From Sabethes cyaneus (taxonomy: Eukaryota > Arthropoda > Insecta > Diptera > Culicidae), in the NCBI RefSeq assembly GCF_943734655.1, contig NC_071353.1, positions 23,764,501 to 23,828,500 of the forward strand: a stretch of 64,000 bases of DNA. The letters are read 5' to 3'. Positions 22,232 through 33,547 of this stretch are shown here, piece after piece (positions within the stretch are counted from its first letter, which is position 1; each line of letters opens with the position of its first letter). A program made the position numbers and the translations under genes. The notes beneath the pieces are model-generated. The model was given only the letters and a program-made list of their open reading frames with translations, did not search any database and was not told the DNA's origin.

Positions 22232-22426
22232 TTTTGGCGACGAGTGATTAAATTTGATTCGGTTACCGCCGGAAAAGATTAAATTCGGCGTGGGGGAAAC
22301 GGTTTACTTTAGTAACAGTGCTTGTAAGCTGATCGCGTTAGGCTAAACGATTTTACACCGTAATGCGTATCGATTGCGTCAGCGAGTGGACATAACCTAA
22401 AAGCCGAAAAAAAGTGAAGTATCACG

Positions 22427-22675
22427 ATGGAAAATAACAAAGCAACGCTGTTACCGTTCGATACATCGGATGTGTCCTCTATCGGTACTCGATGGAGGAG
22501 GTGGAAATGGTCATTGGAATTATTTTTGGATGTAAATTGTATCGCTCTTGCATCACGCAAAAAGTCGTATTTGCTACATTTTGCGGGAGCCCAAGTGCAA
22601 GATATCTTCTATGATGTCACGATGCTGCACCGCCACAAGGATCGGATGTTTATCGTGAAGCTATTAAGCTTTTAG
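22427..22675 (+). pseudogene. Gypsy gag, N-terminal part
   Basis: The frame opens at ATG 22427 (MENNKATLLPFDTSDV) and encodes the start of a mag-like gag with W-rich RWRRWKWSLELFL. A frame change near 22620-22640 moves the rest of gag into the next frame. Confidence 0.8.
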
Positions 22676-24060
22676 ATAATTATTTTGCACCGCTGGCCAG
22701 TATTCCATATGACTGGGTTGTGTTTCGTAATATGAAGCAGAAAGAGGACGAATCTGTAGAAAAATTTGTAGCACGTCTGCGGGAGCAGGGCCGGCTATGT
22801 GATTACGGAGCAGCACTAGATATGCGAATCACAGAACAGGTGTTCGATAAATCGTACTCGGATGATCTTCGCGAAGCTATCTTAAAGAAAAAGCTCATGA
22901 CAGTTAGTAAAATCGTCGACGAAGCAAGAATTCTGGAAACGGTTCAACGGAACAGAATTGAGATGAGAAAAGGTTGTGTGTCATCTGAAGAGAGCGCTAT
23001 TGCTTTTGTAAGAAAAACGAAGAAGAAAGAAGTTTGCTTCCGCTGCGGCAATTCTGGGCATTTTGCAAACGATAGAAGTTGTCCCGCGAAAAATAAATCA
23101 TGTGACAAACGCAAATTGGTCGGTCACTTTCGCAAGATGTGTAAAACAAAAGTAAGCTCCAAGTCGAAACTTTCAGCCAAATCGAACAAAGAGAATGTAA
23201 GACAGATTCAACGTTGTGGTGGAGAAAGCAGTAGCGAGTCAGACATTGATAATGATTCTGACGATACCGATGATGAAAGCGAAGTAAAGCAAATCCGCGC
23301 TACTGGTTTAAATCATGAAAAAGTGTCGTGCTCTACCGGTGGAATTCAATTGGATTGGTTGATTGATTCCGGCGCACACGTAAATGTCATCAGCCGCAGT
23401 GCCTGGCGTTTTTTGAAGCAAAACGGCTGCAAGGCAAGTGCAGTTACTAAATCCCGAAACTACCTTCGAGTGTATGGAAATGGGAAGCTAAAAGTCCATC
23501 GAGTCGTTAAAACAACCATTGCAACGCGTAAGAAAATCGTTCAGCGGGAGATCTTTGTAGTAAAAAATGAAAAAGGTGACAATTTATTAAGCAGACAAAC
23601 CTCAATTGACTTGGGTATCCTTGAGATCCATAGTGAAGTGTGCAGTGTAAAGAAAACAGAGCTAGCGGCAGGAAAGGTGAAAAACTTTCAAGTGGAAATT
23701 CAAATTAATAAAAGTGTTGTACCCGTACAGCAGCCATGTCGGCGCTTACCTATTCCGCTCCTGGAACTAGTTGAAAGCAAATTGGAAGACCTGCTCAAAG
23801 AGGATATTATCGAAGCAGCGCCGCTTAAAATAACGTGGACATCTCCTCTACTGGTAACACCAAAGGACGGCGGAAGAAGTGTACGCTTGTGCGTTGACAT
23901 GCGGCGAGCTAACGAAGCGATTATTCCAGAACGCCATCCTTTGCCAACGTTCGAAGAAATAATGCCGAACTTGAATGGGTGTAAGTATTTTAGCAAAATT
24001 GATTTAGTAAAAGCTTTCCATCACATTGAACTAACCCAGCTTCACGAGAAATTACTACGT
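22639..24060 (+). pseudogene. Gypsy gag C-part, protease and RT N-part
   Basis: Encodes capsid-like sequence (FVARLREQGRLCDYG), a CCHC knuckle CFRCGNSGHFANDRSC, and a second knuckle in which the second Cys is Arg (CDKRKLVGHFRKMC). The aspartic protease motif LIDSGAHVNVIS follows near 23360, and then the start of RT (DIIEAAPLKITWTSPLLV, LCVDMRRANEAI, YFSKIDLVKAFHHIEL). The frame is lost near 24053, where the sequence continues in another frame. Confidence 0.88.
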
Positions 24061-24062
24061 TC

Positions 24063-24992
24063 GTGACTCCCAATGCTTATTATCGATATAAACGGCTAAT
24101 GTTCGGCATGAGTTGCGCTGCTGAAATATTCCAGCGAGAGATTGAGCGAATTTTAAAAGGTCTGAGAGGAGTTAGAGTCCTTATCGACGACATTCTCGTA
24201 TTTGCTAAATCGAAGGAAGACCACGACTCGAAGCTTAATGCAGTGCTGGACAGACTAAAGGAGGCTGGTTTAACAGTAAATATGCTGAAAAGTGAATTTT
24301 GTAAAACGAATGTCAATTTCATGGGTCATACGCTATCGGAAAAAGGGATCTTGCCTATGAACGACAAAGTTGATGCTATCCAGGCTTTCCGACGACCACA
24401 AACCCCCGCAGAAATGCGTAGCTTTTTGGGACTAGTGAATTATATCGGGAAATTCACTCCAAAACTTTCGGATACATCAGCACCACTGCGAGAAATGACG
24501 GTCAAAGGTGTCAAATTTATTTGGACAAGTGAAAGAAAACCGTGCTTCGAGAAAATCAAAAGGATTCTTTGTAACCCACAACATCTAGGGTATTATAATC
24601 CAAAGCATGAGACAACGTTAATCACGGATGCTAGTGACAATGGCCTTGGGGTGGTTCTGTTACAGTCTGCCAATGGAATATCCCGAGTAATTAGTTACGC
24701 GAGTAAGAGCTTGTCGAAGACAGAGAAAAAGTACTCCACCCTAGACAAAGAGGCCTTGGCAATAGCTTGGGCTGCCAAACGCTTTAGAATGTACCTAACC
24801 GGATTAAAATTTTCAATGTTAACAGATCACAAGCCCTTGGTCAATATTTTCAATATGACTTCGACACCAAACCAGCCGCAAGAGCGGTGGGTGCTGAGGA
24901 TGCAGGCGTACCGCTACTCTATTCGTCACGTTCCTGGAAAAATTAACATTGCCGACCCACTTTCAAGGCTTGCGGAAATCTTTGATAGTTAA
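24063..24992 (+). pseudogene. Gypsy RT C-part and RNase H
   Basis: Continues RT with the catalytic IDDILVFAKS, the MGHTLSEKGI block and the connection domain. RNase H follows with TDASDNGLGVVLLQ, KEALAIAWAAKRF and LTDHKPL. A TAA at 24990-24992 interrupts a frame that otherwise stays open into the integrase. Confidence 0.9.
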
Positions 24993-26276
24993 AGGTTCGA
25001 TAAAAAATCTGAGGCAGAATTGTGTGCTGTAGTAGAGGTAAACAAACCACCAGTAGTGGCAATGGCTGAAATTGTCCAAAGTTCACGTGAAGATGAAGAA
25101 GTCCAGAAGGTGAAACTTGCCCTACAAAATGCCAACTGGGGAGAAAACATTAAAGGATATACTCCTTTCAAAAATGAATTGTGTTTCGCCGGAGATGTTT
25201 TACTACGCAGAAATAGAATCGTCGTGCCAAAAGACCCACGTGAGGTAGTCCTGTCACTGGCACATGTTGGGCATCCCGGACGGGAGAAGATGAAGGGAAG
25301 GTTGAGAGTTGCTGTTTGGTGGCCTGGCATGGACGTACAAGCAGAGAAAGCTTGCAAAGAGTGCTTTGAATGTCAACTTGTGTGTCGGTGCGAAAAGCCA
25401 GAGCCGTTACGCGTTCGTGAATTACCTGTAACTGCATGGTATTACGTCTCAGGCGAGGCGTTTCGTGGGCCCCTTCCGGATGGATACTATGTATTTGTTT
25501 TGATCGACCTGTATAGTCGATTCGTCGTGGCGGAACCAATGAAATCTACTACTTCAAGCGACGTTATCCATTTTTTGAAAAATATTTTCTCTCGGATGGG
25601 ACTGCCAACCATATTGACCTTTGACAATGCAAAGAATTTCAGTAGTCAACAGCTCCAGGATTATTGCGTGGACTGCGGAATCAAGTTAACTCACACGACT
25701 CCCTATTGGCCCTGCGCGAACGGAGAGGTGGAGCGCCAAAATCGGTCTTTCCTCAAAGTCATAAAAAATAGTAAACACCAGGGCAAAGACTGGAAGGATG
25801 CTCTTCAAGGGTATTTATACATGTATTCCTTAACACCACATTCCGTAACAAGAGTTCCACCTGCACAACTGATGTTCGGCAGAAGATTTCGTGATGTGAT
25901 TCCGCATTTCCAGCCCGAAGTGATTGGTGACAATAAAGAAATGCGTGATCGTGACAAGATTTATAAATATCAGGCTAAGATCGTCAGGGACAAAAAGGTT
26001 GGAGCAAGGGATTCGCCTATAGCAGTTGGAGATGAGGTGCTAATGAAGAACCTACTTCCGCAGAATAAGCTGGCTACAGGTTTCCTGCCAACCCCAGCTA
26101 CGGTAGTCGAACGGTATGGAAACAGTGTGACACTCGAAACGGAAAAGGGACAAGTGGTAAAGCGAAACACATCACATGTTAAGCCTTTGTTACGTCCATC
26201 TACCAAGAAGCAAGTGTTCGATACAGAAGAACTTCCAGTCAGCGACGAGATGAATCATCAAAATAGGGAAGCATGA
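24993..26276 (+). pseudogene. Gypsy integrase
   Basis: Same frame as the RNase H segment after the in-frame stop. It has an HHCC zinc-binding part (HVGHPGREK then CKECFECQ). In the core, the second Asp (TFDNAKNF) and the Glu (NGEVERQNR) lie 35 residues apart, as in retroviral-type integrases. The first catalytic Asp, normally just before FxGP, is replaced by Ala (EAFRGPLP), so the enzyme looks inactive. The tail lacks an obvious chromodomain, which fits the mag lineage. Confidence 0.9.
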
Positions 26277-26397
26277 ATGCTCCAGCGGCCGCATAGAGAA
26301 ATTTCTCGCCCTAAGCGCTTTGATGATCATTCCCTTGAATAATACTTTATAAACAATTAAATGTTTTTTTGAACTTCAAATTAGAGAATGAGAGATA

Positions 26398-26488
26398 TGT
26401 TGTGATTATCCTGTAAAACTAGCAACACAGTCAATCAATAAAGTTACGTTCCTCCTGTATACGCGTGTCGTTAATATAATCCTCAACA
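26398..26488 (+). repeat. 3' LTR of gypsy element (91 bp)
   Basis: Matches the reconstructed 5' LTR except at two positions. A purine-rich stretch (gagaatgagaga) just before it is the likely polypurine tract. Confidence 0.92.
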
Positions 26489-28400
26489 GAGATAATCCCG
26501 GATAACTATATCGGCAATAAGTTTTAAAAGAATTCTTCATTGCATGAAAATCAACATACATGCCAACCAGGGCTTCAACCGATCCTTTTTCCTACCGCAT
26601 TCACACCACCGCGCATTCAAATGCACACCCTTCTGTTTAGTGATGGAATACGAATAATGCTATGCATAACGCCACTAGCAGCTTGCTCAGTCAGTCTCCG
26701 TTTTGAACGGTAGACCGAATGCATTTTAAACCTTATTAACATTTTTGTTTCGATCAAGTTGCCTTTACCGTTTGGAGCAGCGAATGACTACAAAACAGTC
26801 AAATGACTGGCAGTCACCACGCTAACGAAAAGCAACCACGCTATCGCATGATTCAATACTACAAAAAAAAAACAACCACTACATGTTCATGGAAGAAGTC
26901 GGTCGGACTCCGTCCAATACAAACGAACATTTTGCTTGCGTCGGACCGACTCCGGGTGACAAACTATCACTGTGAGCAGCCGATTTGGAGACAAAAAGAG
27001 AAACGTAAAAATACGTCATCTTATGCTTCCGGTCAGTTTGCAGTTTAGAATTCTTCGATGTGACGCAAAACGGGAGACCGACTGTTGACTTTGCTTGAGA
27101 GGTCGCATGAATTATAAGACGGCAGCAGCGCTAGCGGCAGATTGACAGGATTCAAAAAACAGTCAAATGATTGTTCAAAAGCGCAGGTTGAATGCGGAAA
27201 GCGTATACATTCACGCAGTCACATGCAACTTACAATCCCTTTTCAAGCCCTGATGCCAACACAGTAAATCTACGGAAACCGAACTACACTGCTTAGTGAC
27301 GTTAATTGAGAAATCGTTCAAATATCAAGAGACGACACTTTGTGCTTCTCTAGATATTGATGGCGCTTTCGATCACACGTCCAGCACTTTAATTATTACC
27401 GCTCTCTTTCAAAACGGAATCGATCACACTAGCATGAGCTGGGTTCAAGCGGTGCTTTCGAGCACAGAAATCACAGCAGCATTGGGAGATACGTCGGTCA
27501 CGATTTCGGTGATCAAAGGATGTCCATAAGGAGTTCACTCCCTCTTGCTTTGGTCACTGGTGGCCGATGCTTTTCTTTACAATTATTATCTTACGCCGAC
27601 GACGGTAGTACTTATCGTCAGAAAAAAGAATGACGCAGTACTGTCAAGTGCTAGGAGCTCTAAACACCACCGTGTGATGGTACTTACAAGAGGGGCTTAA
27701 TATAAACCCCACAAAAACAGTCCAGTTGTACCAATCATTAGGCGAATAAAACTTACCATAACTCCCGCTATACGGAATGGTGCAGGCAGAGCTTCAGCGA
27801 TGAAGTCAAGCACTTCGGAATAACTCTGGATGAAAAACTGAACTGGGCTACCCTGCTAGATTATGCTGTTAGGAAAGCAACTCCGGCTATTTGGGCATGC
27901 AGCTCATCTGTGGATTGAAACCTCGATTAGCCTTTTGGTCATATACTATTATGGCACGGGCTAGGCTAGGATAACGTATGCTACAGTTGTATGGTGGCCA
28001 AAGATGAACGAGGTGACAGCCAAGGTCAAACTAAACAAAGTTCAGCACCTGGCGTGTCTTTCAGTTTCGAGTGCCATGCCTTCATTACCAACTGTTACCG
28101 TAGAGTCAATGATATGCTTGCTGCGTTTGCATTTGCATCTTCATGTGAAGAAGGAAGCTGAGTTTGGCTCACTAAGGCTGCAAAGAAATAAAACTATACT
28201 CAAAGGTGAAACCAAATGGGTCATCTTCGCATATTGCGAGAGTTAAATCTAAATCGTTTGGTAAATTAAGTGTCTGACTGCATGATGGAACCAAAGCCAA
28301 TGTGGACATTTCATATGAAGTGATTGAAAGTGATAGGAAACTCAGGTCCGCCAAATTAATTTGAGAGTACAGGACAGCATTAAGGAAGCTCGCTCCGGCC
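26489..28400 (+). pseudogene. LOA-like LINE RT, segment 2 (with hAT MITE inside)
   Basis: After the gypsy element the LINE resumes (IIPDNYIGNK), is cut again by a hAT MITE, and continues at 27261 with KSTETELHC, then LDIDGAFDHTS, LGDTSVTISVIKGCP and downstream RT pieces in several frames. A C-terminal block near 28000-28200 reads KVQHLACLSVSSAMPSLPT. Stops and frame changes are many. The LDIDGAFD and VTKGCPQG-like blocks are typical of LOA/Lian-type mosquito LINEs. Confidence 0.82.
26568..27252. mobile_element. hAT-type MITE (685 bp)
   Basis: The ends are CAGGGCTT plus near-matching inner bases (cagggcttcaa against the complement of the right end, cagggcttgaa). The exact 8-bp duplication atgccaac flanks it (26560-26567 and 27253-27260). 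Removing it rejoins the LOA-like RT reading frame. No transposase was seen, so it is non-autonomous. Confidence 0.9.
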
Positions 28401-28409
28401 AACACAAAG

Positions 28410-29003
28410 TTTTATTAATTTGTACGGCCAGTCATTGCGAAATAGATGGTAAGACCAAGTCAGCGCACAGGAGAGAGAAAAAAGAAAAAAAATTCAATGC
28501 GGTGCGCTTTTATTAGATGGTTTTGAATACTCAACTGTAGTGACATATCATATCAGGTATGGGTTTTACACCCAATGATGTAAAAACTATGTTGTAGCGT
28601 TATTTAAGGAATATTTATGATTTTCGAAATGCTATCTTTCTCGATCGCACCAACGCTGTTCGATGCTTGCGCTGCTTCGGCCTTAAATAGCGAAAACGTA
28701 GGAGATCCAAGATTACTCCCCGGGGGACGCCGGAAACATTCGTAAACACTTCAGATCGAAAAGCAAATGTTTGCATTCAGATCAGTGTAGATAGCATCAA
28801 CTTGTTCACCGTTGTTCATTATGCGAACGCAGTGATGCAAATTCGGTAAAATTTGTCGCAACGGATGTGCTACAAATGTGCAAGCAGAGTGATATCTGTT
28901 GGTATTTAATGGTGATAGTTTTTTTAACAGAATATGAAGGCCCAAACTGAAGTTTACTGAAAAAACTGGCTCCTTACCCTATAAAATACTTGAAACTTTA
29001 GGC
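28410..29003. other. Unassigned intergenic
   Basis: No gene or repeat recognised in this stretch. Confidence 0.4.
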
Positions 29004-29005
29004 TA

Positions 29006-29240
29006 CACTCAAAATAATCCACACGTCCTTTCCACGGGAAAAATCACGTAAATTTCTCTACAGGGATTTACATGACTTGCAGGTGTTGTTATTGGAAAAA
29101 ATAATAATCTATCTGATTTTCACGTTTACTCATTAGTATGCGTGCGAACTACCTGAAAATCACGTAAATAGTACAGGAAAAGCTGGGTGGAAAATATTCA
29201 CATAACTTTTCAGGTAACTTCGACGTGAAATTTTTGAGTG
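29006..29240. mobile_element. Short TIR element (MITE), copy 2, TA target
   Basis: Ends cactcaaaa (29006-29014) and ttttgagtg (29232-29240) are exact complements, flanked by TA on both sides. The body shares words with 20152-20396 in the opposite orientation. The TA target suggests a Tc1/mariner-type origin. Confidence 0.75.
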
Positions 29241-30250
29241 TATAATTTCTTACGAATTTCTTACGTTTGCTAAAAATGAGTACCGAATTTTGAGAAAACA
29301 ATCTATATTGTATATAATCATTATCAATCGAAAATTATATAAATCGTTGTAACAATTACAATGATTAATAACTTATTGTTCATATTTGTTTAGCAAATCT
29401 TGCCCTTCTCATCTTCATCCAACCGATGGTAACTGCAAAAACATCTTCATGCAATCCATGGTAACTGCTTTAATTTGCTTAAAGGGGAGAGTTTCGGCAT
29501 GCCTTGGATAAAATGTTATGCTACCCAAAAATGCGTAGGCACAACCAAGGGCAAGGGACGCTGGGAGAGGATAAGCGATCCGAACTGCTACACTATTATA
29601 CCGAAGCCAGAGAATGAAACGACCGACAGTAAAAAAGTCAGAGCTTTCCAGAGCTTTACGTACAACACGAGAAGGACTATTTTCATCCGCCGTGCTCTCT
29701 TTTTCTCGGAAAAGCCCTGCGCGCGAGGGTGCATATATGGTGGTATTCGGAACTGAGAAGAAAAAGTCTTCATCGAATCCCTCAACAGCAAGCATAAGAA
29801 TCGTTCCTCCGTTTGAGAACTTTTTCGGCATCCGGCACCAGATAGGAAAGGTGAGCCTTGCGGAAAAGATTATTTGTAGCTGGAAGTGGTGGGCGGTTTC
29901 GATTAGGGATTAAAGAAAATTGCTGGTAAGACGTGTAACATTTAAAAAATGTACGAGATTAACTGGACACGAGCGAGTTCCACGCGAATAATGAAGGTTA
30001 AAAAATGGATAATTTTTCTGCCCCGGTTTGAAGCTGGCAAAAACCGAATGGCGTCCGGCTGAAAGCTTTCTCTGGCAAAGCAAAGAAAAGTGATGCTGTG
30101 AAAACGTTTGATAGGTTTTTCTTCCTGTTTTTTTTTTCAAACTGCATAATTTGGTGAAATAAAATTTTGAAATAACAAGTGTTTTAAAAAATATTTTTTT
30201 ATGTTCCAGTGAGGTGAAACCGGTTATTAGAAATTACTCAGGAATCCAAA
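29241..30250 (+). other. AT-hook gene upstream region
   Basis: No supported ORF. A 5' leader intron is possible: donor-like aaag/gtgagc at 29850/29851 and acceptor-like tttatgttccag ending at 30209, 41 nt before the start codon. The promoter was not identified. Confidence 0.35.
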
Positions 30251-30313
30251 ATGTCGGATACAGAGGTCGTTGAACCGAAAAAGGGTCGAGGCCGCCCTGC
30301 CAATCCCGAAAAG
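30251..30313 (+). CDS. AT-hook protein exon 1
   Basis: ATG at 30251. It encodes 21 residues with the first AT-hook and ends at donor aag/gtaaca. Confidence 0.88.
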
Positions 30314-30743
30314 GTAACATACGAGAGAATAATTGCGACCCACTGGATGTATCAGTGAACTTTCGCTTTTCCACGATTTTCCTTCTCCAATCGTTTGTTT
30401 GAATTGTGAACCGCGCCCCACCTGATCCCTTTCATTGCAGAATAGCGTTACTCCCAAAAAGCGTGCACGCGCTGTGTCGCCAAAGGAAAAAGCAGAAGAG
30501 AAAGAGAAGGAAAAGGACAAGGCACTGGCTTCAGATGAGGAGCCATCGGTAAAGCGGGGCCGAGGCAGGCCTAAGGGTACAACAAAAAAGGCGCCAAAGG
30601 CTAAAAAACCGGAAGCAAAGAAAGGACGCGGCAGAGCCAAAAAGAAACCCGCTAAGGATGAATCCAGTGAAGATGAGGAAGACGAAGACGACGAAGAGAA
30701 TGATAGCGAGGATAACGAGGAGAATGATGAGTCCGATTCCTAA
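30251..30743 (+). CDS. AT-hook chromatin protein, HMGA-like (2 exons)
   Basis: Exons 30251-30313 and 30441-30743 join in phase 0 across a 127-bp GT/AG intron and encode 121 residues. Three AT-hook cores are visible: KKGRGRP (residues about 10-16), KRGRGRPKG (59-67) and a weaker KKGRGRAK (81-88). Basic spacers lie between them and the tail is strongly acidic (about 95-121, ending ESDS). This layout, minor-groove hooks plus acidic tail, is that of HMGA-type architectural DNA-binding proteins that act in the nucleus on AT-rich DNA. Insect proteins of this kind are also annotated as HMG-I or D1-like, and the exact ortholog is uncertain. A polyadenylation signal, aataaa, follows near 30821. Confidence 0.88.
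30441..30743 (+). CDS. AT-hook protein exon 2
   Basis: The acceptor ttcattgcag ends at 30440. The exon opens NSVTPKKRARA and runs to the TAA at 30741-30743. Confidence 0.9.
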   Translation, partial: NSVTPKKRARAVSPKEKAEEKEKEKDKALASDEEPSVKRGRGRPKGTTKKAPKAKKPEAKKGRGRAKKKPAKDESSEDEEDEDDEENDSEDNEENDESDS

Positions 30744-30820
30744 ATCACTTATTTGAATATATTTAATGAGCCACCGCCGATTCAAAGCAAATTTTGTATC
30801 ATCCTACGCACCGTGACAAA

Positions 30821-30826
30821 ATAAAA
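30821..30826 (+). terminator. Polyadenylation signal for AT-hook gene
   Basis: An aataaa hexamer about 80 nt after the stop codon. Confidence 0.5.
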
Positions 30827-30829
30827 TTA

Positions 30830-32552
30830 ATATACATAATTGAGAAAACAATCTACAAGCAACATACAAACAGATATGAATTAAGCAAATGACGTAATAC
30901 ATTTATCATTCGATGTGACTCATTACTCAGTACAAGCTGTGTTCCATGAAAATAGCAAAACAGCGACGGTTTTTAAATGGCATTCTTTGGACATTAGTAG
31001 AGAAAAATAAAATCATCTGAGTTTGAACAAATACAAACAAAAGGTTTTGTATGCACACAACTCCGTCACAATCACATCCGAAAAGTCTTGTTTTTTCTGG
31101 ATTGTTTCCATAAAAGATAACATTTTTCTTGAACCAGAAGCAAAAGAAAAAACTATCGCAAAATTTTCAAACTAACTTTTTCAATTTTTCTTTGGAGTTT
31201 TCTGAAAAACTGCTTCAGATATTTTTCTTGGATTGCTTCTGAGTCTTGACTTTTTAAAATAGGCGATCTCTCAGAAAAGACAAAGGTAGGGTGAATTTGG
31301 TGCCTAATGGTTTTTAACATATCTACAGAATGAAGTCCAATGTCCATGTTCAATTTTAACGAATAGCGATAGATTTCCCTTGTCACAGAGCTTGCACTGG
31401 AAGACTTTTGTGAATCCTCACTATATATGTCCAAAAGCCACATTTTTTCTTCGGTTGCTCTAGTTGAACGATTGCTAGCTCATAGAATGCTAGAATATAA
31501 GGACATAAGAAATGACTTCTCATTGCGCTACACTCACTACCATTTCAAAAATTACAGCAAAAACGGCACCAGAAGATTAGAACCTTGCTATTTATTTCCA
31601 AATGATAACCAACATGAATAACTATGCAAGCCTGGAATTGTAAATGTCGCTATTATTTTGTAAAAAATGAGTGATCTTTTTGCGACCACTGGAGTAGCAA
31701 CCTCGTAGTGCCATAAATACAAAAGACATAGCAATCCCGAGCAAGGATTGACAACAAAAGTATATCAAAATTGTTACATATTCTGCTGTTGATATCAACT
31801 AGAAAACATGTTTTGTTACCAACTCAAAATTGCACTTATGATGTATCAGACTTTGCTGTCATTTTGATTTCATTTTTATTGAAAGAAAATGTGTTGGCAG
31901 ATTCTATATATGATGTAAATAAACCTTCAATATTTAAATTAATCTATTTTCACTTAAACTTTTTTCTGGTAAAATGTTTGGTTCAAATTATATGATGATA
32001 GCAAAATGATGATGATATGATAGTAAAATGATAACTAATTCTGCTTTCCTATTAATATTGTGTGACAGCAAGATTAGTATTCCGTTTGATATTTTTGATA
32101 GCAAAAGTAGTATTCAATTTAATTTCACGGCGTGGAATTTTTGCAATTAATTTTGATATTTTAACCGCTAAGTCGACCAAAATGAAATCACACCGAGTAT
32201 TCAAAATCCGTTACATCAAGATATCAAATTTTGTTTTCAATTTGCTCTAAAACCCTGCTCGGGATGCTGACCTCAACAACACTGTAGATAATAACTAACT
32301 CTATAAGTGTTCTGTATATAACTTTTTCAAATTCTGCTTGGCTCAGCTTTTTTTGAATAATTGTGGTATGCAAGGCTATCCTGCACTGAGTGCATCCATT
32401 TCGCTTATTGTTTATTTACTAGTACTTTTTGTATGCCAGAAGGGCATTGGGTTAAAAGGCCATTGCGACAGTCTTAATGATCGTCTTTTGTGGCAGGCCC
32501 CGATTGCTATTAGTTACTACGTTCTTAGAATTAGTACTGTACAGACTGAAAT
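30830..32552. other. AT-rich intergenic
   Basis: No gene, RNA or repeat that I can support. Confidence 0.45.
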
Positions 32553-32800
32553 CTATAATAATTGCCTTATGCTAATTTTAAAACGATCTCTCCATACATG
32601 AAAATCGAAAACTTCTAGATTGTTTAACAAGCTAAAGCATTTCTCCAGCGGATGGTTTTGTCCAAAAACAGTTCTATGCCTTACAACATGGATTAGCAAA
32701 CGTTGGCGGGATCGACGCGGTGGCACGAAAATTTCGCAGGAGGTCTGGCAATCAATCCGGTTGCTCAGCACGTCAAAAGCAAACATTCGTTGAAGGTATA

Positions 32801-32998
32801 CCACCCAGTTAGCTTCGAAGTACGATGCTGGTCTAACAAGCTAGCCGTCGTATGTTCGAATCTCGGCTAGGCGGCTTGCTAGTTAGAGTCAATAGGATCC
32901 TTGCACTGGCCCCGTAATTTTCCTGTAACAGCCGGCTGCGAAGTCTGTCGATAAAGAAGGGTAATGTCTAAAGACGGTATAAACCCATGGCTTTTTTA
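32801..32998 (+). mobile_element. tRNA-derived SINE, copy 2, with 12-bp duplication
   Basis: The 5' part looks tRNA-like: an A-box-like tagcttcgaagtacgatgct and a B-box-like gttcgaatctcgg. A shared body follows (gtcaataggatc, ggctgcgaagtctgtcgataaa), and the end is an atggctttttt tail. Exact duplication gttgaaggtata flanks it (32789-32800 and 32999-33010). At least five more copies of the family occur in this window. Confidence 0.9.
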
Positions 32999-33270
32999 GT
33001 TGAAGGTATATGCGTCATTGATGCAAAGACTCCAACCTTATCAGAAGGCATCTTTGTTCGTACGGCAGTAGTCTTTGCGGGTCGTTCCATGGTAGTCATC
33101 GTAAAGCTAAACGAACGAAACAGCGTTGCACTCTTTCAATGCGAGCAATGTGAGTTGCGTGCCCAGATTTAAGCAGCATATTCGAGGACACTTCGTACAA
33201 GAGAGCAATAGAGTGTCTTCAATACGTAGATGTCACAAAATTCACGAGCGTTACGCCGGATAAAGCCAAG

Positions 33271-33547
33271 CCACAGACATAACTCTTGGAAGAAAAAACA
33301 ACAAAAATTATCGTACCTCACATTTAGACTGAACACTAGCACCATCTATGATCGACATTCCCAAATATCAAATAGCAACGTGGGTATCCCTCGAAGTAGT
33401 AAGTGTTTTTATGGGGAATTCCACTTCTTTCGTCAAAAAGCGCCACTTTGACCAAAACGGAGACATTCCCAACTAAGCCCAAATTTGAAATGACGGTTTA
33501 ATCTGTACGATGAATGGAAAACAAGTGTTATGTCTGTTTGTCTGTGG
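33271..33547. mobile_element. Short TIR element (MITE, 277 bp)
   Basis: The left end ccacagacataactcttgg and the complement of the right end (ccacagacaaacagacataa...) share a cagacataac core. The 5-bp word ccaag lies on both sides (33266-33270 and 33548-33552). Removing it rejoins the LINE. The superfamily is unknown. Confidence 0.75.

Larger units (their letters stand above)
20919..26488 (+). mobile_element. Ty3/gypsy LTR retrotransposon, mag-like, with 91-bp LTRs
   Basis: A complete but inactive element inserted in a LOA-like LINE. LTRs are 91 bp (5': 20919-20995 plus 22218-22231; 3': 26398-26488), begin TGT and end ACA, and differ at two sites by eye. An exact 5-bp duplication, gagat, flanks it (20914-20918 and 26489-26493). 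A primer-binding-site candidate, tggcgacgag (22235-22244), follows the 5' LTR and fits the end of a serine tRNA as I recall it. Domain order is gag, protease, RT, RNase H, integrase. The very short LTRs and the protein resemble the mag lineage. Frameshifts, a stop and loss of a catalytic residue show it is dead. Confidence 0.92.

Noticed and set aside
29415..29913. Overlapping frames on both strands near 29.4-29.9 kb
   Set aside because: No family motif, no splice support, mutual overlap; left unassigned.
30227..30640. Minus-strand frame of about 137 codons over the AT-hook gene
   Set aside because: It is a Ser/Phe-rich shadow of the Lys/Glu-rich exon, with no motif.
32801..32998. Possible true tRNA gene from A- and B-box-like words
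   Set aside because: There are six diverged copies with tails and target duplications, so it is a SINE, not a tRNA gene.
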